Below, piece after piece: positions 25,082 through 35,529 of a stretch of 64,000 nucleotides of DNA. Source of the stretch: Mesorhizobium sp. NZP2298 (GTDB lineage: Bacteria; Pseudomonadota; Alphaproteobacteria; Rhizobiales; Rhizobiaceae); assembly GCF_013170825.1 (NCBI RefSeq), contig NZ_CP033365.1, forward strand, positions 6,150,001 through 6,214,000, given 5' to 3'. The translations under genes were made by a program, and so were the position numbers. A model generated the notes under the pieces. The model was not told the DNA's origin, ran no database searches, and worked only from the letters and a program-made list of their open reading frames with translations. Each line of letters begins with the position of its first letter. Position 1 is the first letter of the stretch.

Positions 25082-27538
25082 GTGGGTCTATCCGTCGAGG
25101 AAAACTGCTTGGACCGTTTCTTTCTCGGCCCTGGCAGCATGGGGCCAATTTATGGCGTACAGGTCTCGGACGATGACTTGCTCGATTTGTTCGAGACAAC
25201 AGATATCGAAAGCGCCGCCTCCGCCTTTGTACGCGCTCTACCTCACCCGAACCGGATTGCACAAATTATCGATGGCGAGATTCGTCCTCCCTTCTGCGAT
25301 GGCAAACCAGATTTCGTTCGCATACTCGTTTTCCTATGCTGGATGCAGGTCACAGGTCTCAGGCAACAGGCCGATCGAAATTTTCGAGACATTCTAGAAG
25401 GATATTTCAACCATCGATTTCAGGGTCTGGCAGGATTAAATCGACTTTGGTCGTCGTTGCAGGAATTCCTCGAGACAAAGCATTCGGTGCATCTCGCGTT
25501 GCCCAGCGCGATGCCGCATTCGCGTATCGGGCGGACAATTCGGATTAGCTTTCCGACGTGGCGCGATCAGAGAGTCCTTGCAAAGCTGCATGCGGCGATC
25601 GAAAGCCGATACCAACTCAACGAACTGGTGATCGGGAATCGGATCCGAAATTCACAAACGTTCGCCGGTTCGCCAATATCGTTCAAGTATGCCTTCGAAC
25701 AGTGGGACCTAGCCCGGCTAGAAGGGGACCTGGCGGCCGCAGACATGCCGTTTTGGCGAGCATGGCGGGAAACGCTCCAGGGGTCTAGTCAGAACGAACT
25801 TGAGGCGATCGAGAGCGAGTATTGTGAGATCGAACTTTTCTCTGTCGCCCCGGATGGTCGTACAAGCCCTGTCATCGACCTCATCGCACATGAAGACCGT
25901 CTACGACCTGAATTGTGGGCCTTCGTCAAGAAAGGCTGGGTGTTCATGGACGACCTTGGCCTCGGACGTTTCCGATCCAATACCAAGCCGGGATCGCCGA
26001 CATTGTTGGTGACCGCAGCGCACCTAGCCAAATTCCACTCGAGTGCGATTCGGTCAGTACGACCGCTAAGAAATGGCTGGTCGCTCGTCACGTTCATCAA
26101 CAATGGAATGCCCGAGCAACGGCAGACGTCCTCCGTCCCGACCTCCTTGCGATGGGTCGAAGGGATTAGGGTGGGCGGAGCGCTCTTGGGACGGGCACCA
26201 CTCACTCCAGCACTTCAATTCACGGGTGAGATTTGGCCAGAAGTGACGGTGGAAGCAGCGAGCATTTCCTGCATCGTTGTCGATGGAAAGCTGACGCTAC
26301 CGTCCGGGAGCTATCGTGGGCGACTCACGGGAACCCTCGACGGCATTCAACGGTCGGTCAATCTTGTGGAACAGGCCAGCGAATCCGACTCCGGTTCTAG
26401 ACAAATTCTCGATGACCAGAATGAGTTCAGTGAGGATGGCCTACTGTTCGGAACTATACCAACTGACATACCAGGCCCATCCGCTTTTTGGTCCGGCGAG
26501 CGGCACGCAACAAACATGCTTCTCAGCACTATCTGCGAAGGCCTCTATGCCAAATCGATGCGTGGCCTTGCTATGTCAACTGCGGTTGGGATCATCGCCC
26601 GAGTAGTTAGAAGTGTCGCAGACTGCCCATCCCCCTGGACGATCCTTCGAGCTCTATCCGACGCGGGCTGGTTCGATCTCACGATACTGCGGCACGTGCC
26701 GGCGCGCCGCCTGCTGCTCAGACCCACAACCGTATCCATCATGCCGACGGACCCGACGCGCTGTTGGATCGACGGACCGACACCGGATGCAGTGCAAGCT
26801 CGACTTGCGGCGACTGCTGTTGCCTGTGGGGGGACTTTCGAAAGCGTTGGGGCTATCGGGGAGTGGGGATTGCCGCGATTTTTCGTTCGCTTCGCCACCA
26901 CGTCACAGCTCGAAGAGTTCGTAGCTCGCTCACGTCTGGGAAAGTACGTCAACGGCTCGGTAGCAACACCGGTGAACACGGTGGACGAGAAGTTGACTCT
27001 AGAAGGCTATGCCGTCGGCGCCGTATGGAACCAGTTGACTGGATTCTTCGATCGAGTGGCCGAGGCTCCGGCGACCGGCTTGATCCGATACGAGCGCACC
27101 GAGGGAAACGCTTCCCATGTGTTCAGCTCGCGATTGGCCGGCATGCCCGAGACACGCGTTCGGTCGCCCTCCCTCGCGATCCTGGCGCATATTTCAAGAA
27201 TGTCTGTCTCTGCCATGTTCGTCCGGAGGAACGCATTGGTCGCGAAAGCGCCCCGCTTGTTCTTGCCGTCATCTTGGGCGCGTTGGCTCGCAGCTAAGGT
27301 CTCATGCAATCCTGCGCCGGTCCAAATCGATGGACGGTGGGACTACCTATATCCAGTCGATGAAGCCTCTTTGCGAGCACTGTCGATCCTACTTAAGATC
27401 GATCATGCAACGATGAACTCAACCTCCATTTGGGTTCCCTATTTCGGCACCTCTCGATCAAGGCGGGATCGATCGGTCTTCGATGCCAAGAGCGGCATAG
27501 CGGTAGCCAATCGAGTGCGTAATGGGGCCCCAACGTGA
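25082..27538 (+). CDS. druF: DruF-like protein of type II Druantia
   Basis: 818 residues from a GTG at 25082 preceded by AGGGGGGA. I recognise no enzymatic motif. The N-terminus has a segment PFCDGKPDFVRILVFLCWMQVTGLRQQADRNFRDILEGYF, and the rest is mixed alpha/beta with no transmembrane segment. Assignment rests on position: between a cytosine methylase and a DruG/DruE pair, with a GTGA overlap joining it to the next gene. Size fits an uncharacterised Druantia II subunit. A 142-base gap separates it from druM, so it may have its own promoter. Confidence 0.75.
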   Translation: MGLSVEENCLDRFFLGPGSMGPIYGVQVSDDDLLDLFETTDIESAASAFVRALPHPNRIAQIIDGEIRPPFCDGKPDFVRILVFLCWMQVTGLRQQADRNFRDILEGYFNHRFQGLAGLNRLWSSLQEFLETKHSVHLALPSAMPHSRIGRTIRISFPTWRDQRVLAKLHAAIESRYQLNELVIGNRIRNSQTFAGSPISFKYAFEQWDLARLEGDLAAADMPFWRAWRETLQGSSQNELEAIESEYCEIELFSVAPDGRTSPVIDLIAHEDRLRPELWAFVKKGWVFMDDLGLGRFRSNTKPGSPTLLVTAAHLAKFHSSAIRSVRPLRNGWSLVTFINNGMPEQRQTSSVPTSLRWVEGIRVGGALLGRAPLTPALQFTGEIWPEVTVEAASISCIVVDGKLTLPSGSYRGRLTGTLDGIQRSVNLVEQASESDSGSRQILDDQNEFSEDGLLFGTIPTDIPGPSAFWSGERHATNMLLSTICEGLYAKSMRGLAMSTAVGIIARVVRSVADCPSPWTILRALSDAGWFDLTILRHVPARRLLLRPTTVSIMPTDPTRCWIDGPTPDAVQARLAATAVACGGTFESVGAIGEWGLPRFFVRFATTSQLEEFVARSRLGKYVNGSVATPVNTVDEKLTLEGYAVGAVWNQLTGFFDRVAEAPATGLIRYERTEGNASHVFSSRLAGMPETRVRSPSLAILAHISRMSVSAMFVRRNALVAKAPRLFLPSSWARWLAAKVSCNPAPVQIDGRWDYLYPVDEASLRALSILLKIDHATMNSTSIWVPYFGTSRSRRDRSVFDAKSGIAVANRVRNGAPT

Positions 27539-29643
27539 GCCCGCCAGTCCACGTGGCAATTGTTCGAGTCAAAGTGGTTTTGGGCTCAGACTCGGTCTTG
27601 ATCTCCGACATCACGGAGCATGCCGACCCGATGCTTGCCGACCGAGTTGTTCGCTCGTCGCTCTTGGCTCGAGGTGGAGCAGATAGTTTTTGGCGTGTTT
27701 CGGGAGAGAGTGCTGAGCCGAAGCCTAAGTCGATGACGAAAAGAGACAAGCGTACGATCTCCTCGCCACTCATGAGCGGCGAGAGCGTCTCCTTTCCGAT
27801 CTTTGACGGCAGCAAGCCAAGACCGGTGCCGTCAAAGGTATTCGGGCTTCCAGCGATCGAAGCTCAGACCGACTTCAAATCGTTCAAAGAAGTCACCAGG
27901 CTCACCGTTGGTTACAGACCCGACCGCGAGGTGGCTGCGGAGCTCATTGATGCTTTGATCGACGGAACACTGAAGTCGCCCATCAAGGGCCGCGTGGATG
28001 CGATCGACCTCGGACAAGGCTATTGGCTACGCGATACCGAGTTCACCGAAAGGAGCGGCACATACCGATTCGCCACGGATATCAAGAAATTCGCGGTACC
28101 TGTTGTCACTTTGCCAATCGAGACGTCAATTATTCCTGCGGGCGCGAATATCGTTCTGTTTCCAGAGCCTCCACTGTTCGAACATCGCGGAACAAGAGAC
28201 TTCCGTGCCGAGGAGGAAGTGCTCGAGTCGGCAGACGCATGGTTAGCTCGTATTTCGGAATCGCTCAAGTCAACGAACGAGGATCGGGCCAGGATCGCAG
28301 AGCTGCGCGGGTTGCTCACCAGATACGCCGAGGAGACCGTCGGCGATCATCAACTGAACGACCTGTTCGCCACCCTGACAACCTTAGAACAACGCCCAGC
28401 ACTGGTTGATGCCCTCCCCGAGATCCTCAATCGCAATGCCGCTTGGTCTGCGAGGGTTCAGGCAGCGACGGATCGGGAGGTCGAGCGCAAGCTCAACGCG
28501 CTAGAATCTCGTTTCAAGGCGGAAGCGCTTGAAAAACAAGCTGCAATCGATGCTCTCGATATCGTCCTGCGGGAACGGGAGGCTCAGCTCTCTCGGCTCG
28601 GTGAACGAGAAAGAGCGTACCGAGACACCTTGGCAGACATCGAGGAGAGGGTGAGCGACAAGATTGACTCGGTCATCGAGAAACGCATAGCCGAGATCAA
28701 AGCCGAGCCGCATGTGGACCGCGAAGAATGGCTTAATCTGAAAGGCGAGGTCGAACTCATCAGGGACGCAAGCAAGTTTGAAGCCGAGCCCGTTCCAACC
28801 GAAGCACCCGTAGTCCACGACGTTCGTCTCATTTCACCGCGGGACATCCTACCTCGTTCGAAGCGCATCGCTGCGTTGCGGGCCCTCTCTTCTGCACTGT
28901 CCATCGATGAAGCTAAGCTGTTGCTCGCGATCGCGCTTGGCGGAGCCGGACTGCTTCCTGTATTCGTTGGATCCGACCCCGACGTGGTGGCATTGGCCTT
29001 GGCAAGGAGCATTTCCGATGAAGGTGTCGCAATCTTCTGCGACCCGACATTGGTTTCTTTGCAGGACTTGTTCGCCCCGACCGTGACGCGCGCGACAGGT
29101 CTATCTACTGCGATCGAAACCGCAATGGCACATCCTGACATACTCGTTGCGGTAGCCCTCTGCGGTCTCACAAAGGCTCCCTGCGAATTCTGGCTGCCGG
29201 CGCTCTTAGATGGCCAGCGATCTGGCTATTTCCCGCAGAACCTGAGGCTGTTTGCGACCGTATCGTCAGATGGGATCAGAGTGCCCCTGCCCGACTCTCT
29301 GCTTCGCGCAATCGTTCCTATCGACATCGGCGCCGATCGGTCCCGGTTGGTCGATCTACCGCCACCTTTGACGCCGGCGGGAGCATGGCCGGCCTTGCCC
29401 GCTATGCAGACTGAAGAGTCCAAGAACCTGCGTGTCGGACTTCAAGACCTGCTCGAGGTCTCAGATCGAACGACAATTGCGTTCCTCGGAAAGATATCCA
29501 ACGACTGCCAAGCATCGGTCGACATCGCCGCGATCGACCTTGTTCCCGCACTCAAAGACTGCCTTGATTGGCTCGCGGCCGTTCGTGGACCGACTTCGCC
29601 ACAGCACCCGAGCACCAAGTATTTTCAGCAATTCGAGGATTGA
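27535..29643 (+). CDS. druG: DruG-like protein of type II Druantia
   Basis: 702 residues, start GTG overlapping the druF stop. Around residues 300-400 is a highly charged heptad-like region (REVERKLNALESRFKAEALE, then repeated E/K/R/L) that should form a coiled coil. From ~465 to 620 the sequence resembles a degenerate AAA+ fold: GGAGLLPVFVGSDPDVVALA occupies the P-loop position without GxxxxGKT, then a hydrophobic strand with LVAVALCGL, and NLRLFATVSSDG...VPLPDSLLRAIVPIDIG, like sensor-1 and arginine-finger regions of McrB-type proteins. It is probably a structural partner of DruE. Confidence 0.75.
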   Translation: MSPPVHVAIVRVKVVLGSDSVLISDITEHADPMLADRVVRSSLLARGGADSFWRVSGESAEPKPKSMTKRDKRTISSPLMSGESVSFPIFDGSKPRPVPSKVFGLPAIEAQTDFKSFKEVTRLTVGYRPDREVAAELIDALIDGTLKSPIKGRVDAIDLGQGYWLRDTEFTERSGTYRFATDIKKFAVPVVTLPIETSIIPAGANIVLFPEPPLFEHRGTRDFRAEEEVLESADAWLARISESLKSTNEDRARIAELRGLLTRYAEETVGDHQLNDLFATLTTLEQRPALVDALPEILNRNAAWSARVQAATDREVERKLNALESRFKAEALEKQAAIDALDIVLREREAQLSRLGERERAYRDTLADIEERVSDKIDSVIEKRIAEIKAEPHVDREEWLNLKGEVELIRDASKFEAEPVPTEAPVVHDVRLISPRDILPRSKRIAALRALSSALSIDEAKLLLAIALGGAGLLPVFVGSDPDVVALALARSISDEGVAIFCDPTLVSLQDLFAPTVTRATGLSTAIETAMAHPDILVAVALCGLTKAPCEFWLPALLDGQRSGYFPQNLRLFATVSSDGIRVPLPDSLLRAIVPIDIGADRSRLVDLPPPLTPAGAWPALPAMQTEESKNLRVGLQDLLEVSDRTTIAFLGKISNDCQASVDIAAIDLVPALKDCLDWLAAVRGPTSPQHPSTKYFQQFED

Positions 29644-29646
29644 ACG

Positions 29647-32600
29647 ATGTACGATCCGATCGGTGGCTTCAAGCGTATGATCGACCAGTTCATGGTCTAC
29701 CTCGACACCGCCTATCGAATCGAGAATCCGACCGTGGCAGCTGCGCGGCACGTCTTGCTATCGGCTCCCGGCGAGCTCGCCCTCGATCCAATCTTCGAGG
29801 CGGTGCCACGGTACGTCCAGTGGTGTCATGGCATCGAGGAACTTGTGGCCGACTCCGAGGGGCGGCTCGAAGGCTTTTCCAAAGTACAAAGGCGAGCGTT
29901 TGCCGAGTTGGTTCTGTGCGGTCTTTTCGACAGCGTTGCCGATGACTCCGAGCTCGGAAGAAAGGGATCTTACAAACCATACCTTCACCAAATGGACATG
30001 CTGCGCCGCGGGGTCGCCGACGGTCTGCCGGGTATCGTCACCTCGGGAACGGGTTCAGGAAAGACCGAGAGCTTCCTTCTGCCTTTGCTGGCGCAAATCT
30101 CTCGAGAGGCGACTTCCTGGCCGGCTCCCCTCCAGCCGATAGACGACGACTGGTTGGATCCGCACGGAAGATTCAAATACCACCGCAGAAACGAACATCC
30201 CGATCGGCCAAAGGCGATGAGGGCGATAGTCCTCTATCCGCTGAACGCCCTCGTCGAAGACCAGATGGTTCGACTTAGGAAGGCGGTGGATTCGCCAGAG
30301 GCCCGGGCCGTGATGGATCGGTACTTCGCGGGGAACCGAATTTTCTTTGGGCGGTACACGGGCAAATCTCCCGTTACTGGGTACCTCGAACACCCACGCT
30401 TGGCGGACACGCCATATTGGGACAAGCGCTCGAAGCGGGCCACTGGCGAACTCCGAAAGGAGCTTCGACGCTACCGGGAAATCCAGTCGAAGATCGGTGC
30501 TGACCCGACGCTCCCCGACGATCTGAGGTACTTGTTCCCATCTACCGATGGCGGAGAGTTGATCTCGCGTTGGGATATGCAGGCCACGCCTCCGGATATC
30601 CTCGTCACCAACCAGTCGATCCTAAATGCCATGCTGGTGCGCGAGATCGATGCACCGATCATAGATCAGACCCGCGACTGGATATTGCGGGAACCTTCAG
30701 CCCGCTTTTACCTGATCCTGGATGAACTGCATCTCGTTCGTGGATCTGCCGGCGCCGAGATGGCTTCGCTGTTAAGGATCCTGATCGAAAGGTTGGGGCT
30801 GTCGCATCCCGATCATGCCCATAAGCTCCGCGTACTGTCATCTAGCGCATCGTTGCCTATGGAGGGGGCCGATTCCGCTTTCAGCGTCCAATATCTGAAA
30901 AGCATGTTCGGCAACGCCGGTACTTCAGGGAGCACAGACCTCGATAGAGCCTGGCGTGACAGCGTCGTCACAGGGACGACCGAAGTTACGCCCCGCCCGG
31001 AAAATACTCCGACCTCGGAATCGCTGCGAGCTGTTGCCGATTCGGTCGAACGCGGCACCTCGACCCCTGCTGGTGCGGGCGCGCTGCTAGCGAGCATTCT
31101 GACAGCATCCAAAACGATTGAGGACCCGAGCGCGAACACGGACCTGGAGGCCCTAGAGAAGGCGACCAAGACCGCCGCAGCTATGCTCGAGTTCGCAACA
31201 CAAGATCCTGAAGTACACGGGAGGAGGCGTCCCAGCTCGGTTGGGGAAATTGGTACTCGCTTGTTCGGGGAACGCGATGACGATGCGGTTAGGGGGCTGT
31301 TGGTTCTCAGAGCGATTCCCGACATTCCGACCGAAGTGCTGCCGGACTATCTTAGACCACGGCGGAGCGAGATCTCCTCTCTCCCTAGTTTCAGGATGCA
31401 TACCTTCGTACGGAATGTCGAAGGGATGTTTGCATCCGTGTTGCCTGGCCCCGACAAGGCGCCCGTCTGGGGCGCTCCGAGCATTGAACGTGGCGTCGAC
31501 TACGACACGTCTACGGATGGCGAAAAGCGACGTATCTTCGAGCTCCTCTATTGCGAAGCCTGCGGGGAACTGTACGTGGGCGGTAAACGTGGCGAATCTG
31601 GCCGCTTCATTTCGCTGCTGCCCGCACCGGAGGAGCTGGAGAAATTGCCTGAAGTGGCTGCGTCGTTGCGTTTCGAGGACGCCAGCTACGAGGAATTCGC
31701 AATGTTCTGGCCAGGCGGGACGGAGCCGATCAACGAATTGCGCGATGATCCCGCGTTTCGGTGGAACGCTGCGTTTCTCGATTCTCGAACAGGCTTGATC
31801 TCGCCATCGGAGCTTCCTGATGCTGTCCCAGGCTACTCCCTCCATCGGCGCGATGCGAAGGACCATCACGATCGCGATCGAACTACGGGCGGCACGGCCG
31901 TTCCCTACTGCTGTCCCAAATGTGGGACCGACTATTCCGGTCGCTACCGTGCCCCCAACTCATTGCGGAGAGAGGGCAGGCTGTCACCCATCAGAAGCTT
32001 CCGAACGGGCTTTTCCAAAACCTCGCAGCTGCTGGCAACAGAATTGGTTGCCGCATTGAAGTCGCAAGGAGGCGATGGCAAGCTCGTCGCGTTTTCCGAC
32101 AGCCGGGAAGACGCTGCCAACCTAGCCCTGGACGTCGAGGTACAACACCAGACCGACCTTCGTCGAGAAATTCTAATCTCTTCAGCGGAGCGGTTAGCTC
32201 GCGAGCGAGCGTTTACGGCCGCTGATGAACGGGTGTTGGAGCAGCTAAGCCTCGACATCAAGGCGCTCATGCAACGCGACCTTCCCGAAGAGGAGGACGC
32301 ACTGGAGGCCATGGTTGCCAAGAGAAAGGCTCTGCGGCAGAAAAAGGAAGAAGGCAAATACTCGCCCAGCCTGCCGCTCTCGGAATTGTTCGAATTCAAT
32401 CGGGGTAGAGCCGGGGACGACGTCCGCCCCATCGTCGGCGGACTGTTGAAGATCGGGGCCTTGCCCGTGAAAGGCGCCGACACCGTGCTGAACCGTGTGC
32501 AGCGCCAACCATGGTACCGTTTCTTCAACGAGCGCGATGGCGAAAGCTTTTGGAAATCCGATGAGCCAGAACCGTTACATAGCCTGGTTGGAAAAGCCCG

Positions 32601-35529
32601 TAATTGGGTCGAGGAACAACAGAAGCCAGAAGCTACCGATCTACTGTTCAGTAAGACGTATTTCGCGCTCGAGGAAACAGGCCTGGGTTGGCCTAGCTTC
32701 TACGGACCGAGCGAATACACGGCAGAGCTCTCCAAGAAGGACGCGTGGCTAAGACTGTTCGCCGACGCATATCGACTGGTACCCAACGAGTTTCAGAGCG
32801 AGGCCAAGAAGAACTGGAACGACGCTCGCGATATGCTAGGCGCGCGACGAACGGGACGACTTCGGCACTTGATGGAAAAGCTCTTCACCGATCCAGCCGC
32901 CGCTGCGAACGAGTTCCTCTCCCAGCTCGGCGCCGAGTTGGGACAACGTACCAATGGGACGATCGACGTCACGCGCCTATTCTTTAGGATGGCAAACCCC
33001 GATGCGCCGGCTTGGCGTTGCGCAAAATGCGGTCGCGTCCACCTTCACAGGGGCCTGGAGAGCTGCACGCGCTGCGGCGAACGCCTACCTACCGAAACGG
33101 CTTTGACTGCCGGGTTGGTGTCATCGGGAAATTTCCTCGGTCGCCGCGTAATGCGCTCGCTCGAAACTGGCGGGGCACTCTTTCGCTTGAGATGCGAGGA
33201 GCTGACGGGTCAAACGGAGGATCCGGCGACCCGGTTGCAGCAGTTCAAGGGTGTCTTCGTACCGGACGACGGAGAGAGTGAGAGCGATTTCTTACTTCGC
33301 AAAAAGTTCGATGAAGTCGATCTCATATCGGTCACCACCACGATGGAGGTCGGCGTCGACATCGGCTCGTTGCAGGCCGTCTATCAGGGCAACATGCCTC
33401 CCCAGCGCTTCAACTATCAACAGCGAGTGGGCCGCGCCGGTCGGCGGGGACAGGCGTTCTCGACGGTTCTTACGGTGTGCCGGAGTAAGAGCCATGACAT
33501 ACACTATTTCCGCAACCCGCTCGACATGACTGGTGCAGCCCCGCCGCCGCCTTTCATAACGACCGGTCTCGTGGACATCCCGTCGAGACTGCTGCGAAAG
33601 TTCTGGCTGGTTGAGGCGTTCAACAAGTTGAGAAACGACGCGGCCGGCGCTTGGGCCGGCGACGACATGATACCCGGGGACATCCACGGTGAGTTTCTCT
33701 ACTGCCGTGAGTACTTCGATCCCAACAAGACGTGGCCCCAACTCCTACATGACGCGTTGGTGGAGACCAATCCGCAGTACGAGCTCTTCGCTGGCATCCT
33801 CGCAAGAGGCGCCGGATGTGACATCGACCAGCTTCGGAACGTGGTCGCTGTCGACAGCGTGCTTGCCGATGTGGAATCTCTGCGAGCAGAATATTCCATG
33901 CAGGCTGTTGGCATCGCTTCCGCCTTAGCTGAGCGCGGTCTCGTTCCCATGTATGGGATGCCGACTAGATCCCGGGATCTCTATGTCGACCTGCTTTGGA
34001 AGGGATCTCAGCAGGATCGTGCCCTAGAGTGGGATACGATCGACCGTGACCAGGATATGGCGATCTTCGATTTTGCACCCGGTAGCGTGCGTACGAGAGA
34101 AAAACTGCATCACAGAAGTATAGGCTTCACGGGTCCCCTTCCAGTACCTAGCCAGTTCACGGATGACCTTACAAAGCCTATGGAGCCCTATTCCACGTGG
34201 TTCAAAGATGATTTTCTTCTCGGCTACTGCGATCATTGCGGCACCTGGACCCGCAGTTCGTTCGGTTCCGTCGTCTGCGGTGGATGCGGGACCGATCTGG
34301 CAGAGAACGCGATCCGCTGCATCACCCCGTCGGGGTATAGGAGCGATCTGCGGCCGTCCGAAGAATCGATCGCCTCGAAGGTCGGTCAACGCATCACCCT
34401 TGCGAGCTTGGGCAAAGCCGACGAGACGGTCGAGAGTGGAAATCTGCGGGTCAATTTCGCCGAGCGTTCCGAGATATTCATCGTCAACCCCGGTGGTCGC
34501 GACGAACAGGGGTTCACCGGGTTCGACGTCACTCCATCGATTGATCTCTACGCCGCCAATCTCCCTTTCGCGCCCAAGAAACTGCAGTTGTCCAACCAAG
34601 CGATCATGACGGATGTCGTCGTTGAGGCACCAACAAGGTGGGTGGGCACTGGACCTAGCGAGAGAGCATGGCTCGCGTCTCCCAAGATCACCAACTCGCT
34701 GCAGATCGGCGCTTCAGTGTTGAACGATAGACTGAGGCTAAACGAGCTGGACGGTGGGTTGTCGATGGGAAATCGCAACCCCGGTCGGACAAGCGTTAGA
34801 GCTGCCGCCATTTCCGCGACGGAGATCGTGGTGCAGCGGGCAGCATTCGAACTCGACATTGCGCCCGAAGAGTTCGATGCGCTCGTTCCCAATGCCATGC
34901 CTGGGAAGACCGGCGTCCTACTTCCGTACATTCAGATCGCGGACGCATTGCCCAACGGCTCGGGATTTTGCCGACATCTTCTGAGTGATAGCTCTCTGCC
35001 GGTGACGTCGCTCATCAATAGTGTTCTGAATGACACATCGGCTTGGCCGAGGCGGATTTTCGATGACCGCGGCCACTCGGACGCATGTGGCACCTCGTGC
35101 TACCGATGCCTTCAGCGTTACAACAACCGCAACTACCACGGCCTACTCGATTGGCGCCTCGGGCTCTCTTATCTCAGATCGCTGGTGGACCAGAACCATA
35201 CGTGTGGTCTCGACGGAAATTACGACGCCTACGAGCTGACCGACTGGCGGGCATTGGCCGACCGGAGTGCGGCGGATTCCGCCACATTCATCCCGCGAAA
35301 CTCAAGATCCATAGTAGGTTCCACGCTCAACTTGCCGGCATTCTCACTATCCGAGGGTTCCGACAAATGGGCTGTCGTAGTCCACCCGCTTTGGAGGCGC
35401 GAGGGCCTTCTAAGTCTTCTCGGCCTCGATGACCGCTATGTTCCGATCGACACCTTCGAACTCGCACGACGACCGCTTCTCGCAATCGAGCGAGCTCGCA
35501 GTCAACGTACGGGATCAACCGGACTCTAG
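29647..35529 (+). CDS. druE: DruE, giant DEAD/DEAH-type helicase with DUF1998 domain
   Basis: 1960 residues, the hallmark protein of all Druantia types. Walker A is TSGTGSGKTES (~residues 131-141), motif II is LILDELHLVRG (~356-366; DELH variant), and the C-terminal helicase lobe has TTMEVGVDIGSLQAVYQGNM and QQRVGRAGRRGQ (~1257-1268). Several zinc-binding Cys pairs occur (CEACGELY, CCPKCGTDYSG, CAKCGRVH..CTRCG, CDHCGTW..CGGCG). The DUF1998/MZB signature CGTSCYRCLQRYNN with DWRLGLSYL lies near 1810-1835. It likely translocates on phage DNA. The gene starts three bases after druG. Confidence 0.92.
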   Translation: MYDPIGGFKRMIDQFMVYLDTAYRIENPTVAAARHVLLSAPGELALDPIFEAVPRYVQWCHGIEELVADSEGRLEGFSKVQRRAFAELVLCGLFDSVADDSELGRKGSYKPYLHQMDMLRRGVADGLPGIVTSGTGSGKTESFLLPLLAQISREATSWPAPLQPIDDDWLDPHGRFKYHRRNEHPDRPKAMRAIVLYPLNALVEDQMVRLRKAVDSPEARAVMDRYFAGNRIFFGRYTGKSPVTGYLEHPRLADTPYWDKRSKRATGELRKELRRYREIQSKIGADPTLPDDLRYLFPSTDGGELISRWDMQATPPDILVTNQSILNAMLVREIDAPIIDQTRDWILREPSARFYLILDELHLVRGSAGAEMASLLRILIERLGLSHPDHAHKLRVLSSSASLPMEGADSAFSVQYLKSMFGNAGTSGSTDLDRAWRDSVVTGTTEVTPRPENTPTSESLRAVADSVERGTSTPAGAGALLASILTASKTIEDPSANTDLEALEKATKTAAAMLEFATQDPEVHGRRRPSSVGEIGTRLFGERDDDAVRGLLVLRAIPDIPTEVLPDYLRPRRSEISSLPSFRMHTFVRNVEGMFASVLPGPDKAPVWGAPSIERGVDYDTSTDGEKRRIFELLYCEACGELYVGGKRGESGRFISLLPAPEELEKLPEVAASLRFEDASYEEFAMFWPGGTEPINELRDDPAFRWNAAFLDSRTGLISPSELPDAVPGYSLHRRDAKDHHDRDRTTGGTAVPYCCPKCGTDYSGRYRAPNSLRREGRLSPIRSFRTGFSKTSQLLATELVAALKSQGGDGKLVAFSDSREDAANLALDVEVQHQTDLRREILISSAERLARERAFTAADERVLEQLSLDIKALMQRDLPEEEDALEAMVAKRKALRQKKEEGKYSPSLPLSELFEFNRGRAGDDVRPIVGGLLKIGALPVKGADTVLNRVQRQPWYRFFNERDGESFWKSDEPEPLHSLVGKARNWVEEQQKPEATDLLFSKTYFALEETGLGWPSFYGPSEYTAELSKKDAWLRLFADAYRLVPNEFQSEAKKNWNDARDMLGARRTGRLRHLMEKLFTDPAAAANEFLSQLGAELGQRTNGTIDVTRLFFRMANPDAPAWRCAKCGRVHLHRGLESCTRCGERLPTETALTAGLVSSGNFLGRRVMRSLETGGALFRLRCEELTGQTEDPATRLQQFKGVFVPDDGESESDFLLRKKFDEVDLISVTTTMEVGVDIGSLQAVYQGNMPPQRFNYQQRVGRAGRRGQAFSTVLTVCRSKSHDIHYFRNPLDMTGAAPPPPFITTGLVDIPSRLLRKFWLVEAFNKLRNDAAGAWAGDDMIPGDIHGEFLYCREYFDPNKTWPQLLHDALVETNPQYELFAGILARGAGCDIDQLRNVVAVDSVLADVESLRAEYSMQAVGIASALAERGLVPMYGMPTRSRDLYVDLLWKGSQQDRALEWDTIDRDQDMAIFDFAPGSVRTREKLHHRSIGFTGPLPVPSQFTDDLTKPMEPYSTWFKDDFLLGYCDHCGTWTRSSFGSVVCGGCGTDLAENAIRCITPSGYRSDLRPSEESIASKVGQRITLASLGKADETVESGNLRVNFAERSEIFIVNPGGRDEQGFTGFDVTPSIDLYAANLPFAPKKLQLSNQAIMTDVVVEAPTRWVGTGPSERAWLASPKITNSLQIGASVLNDRLRLNELDGGLSMGNRNPGRTSVRAAAISATEIVVQRAAFELDIAPEEFDALVPNAMPGKTGVLLPYIQIADALPNGSGFCRHLLSDSSLPVTSLINSVLNDTSAWPRRIFDDRGHSDACGTSCYRCLQRYNNRNYHGLLDWRLGLSYLRSLVDQNHTCGLDGNYDAYELTDWRALADRSAADSATFIPRNSRSIVGSTLNLPAFSLSEGSDKWAVVVHPLWRREGLLSLLGLDDRYVPIDTFELARRPLLAIERARSQRTGSTGL

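Noticed and set aside
22894..35529. DISARM class 2 (cytosine methylase with helicase and DUF1998 proteins)
   Set aside because: DISARM encodes the helicase and the DUF1998 protein as separate DrmA and DrmB proteins with a phospholipase D protein DrmC. Here one 1960-residue chain has both helicase and DUF1998 regions and no phospholipase D gene, which fits Druantia II.
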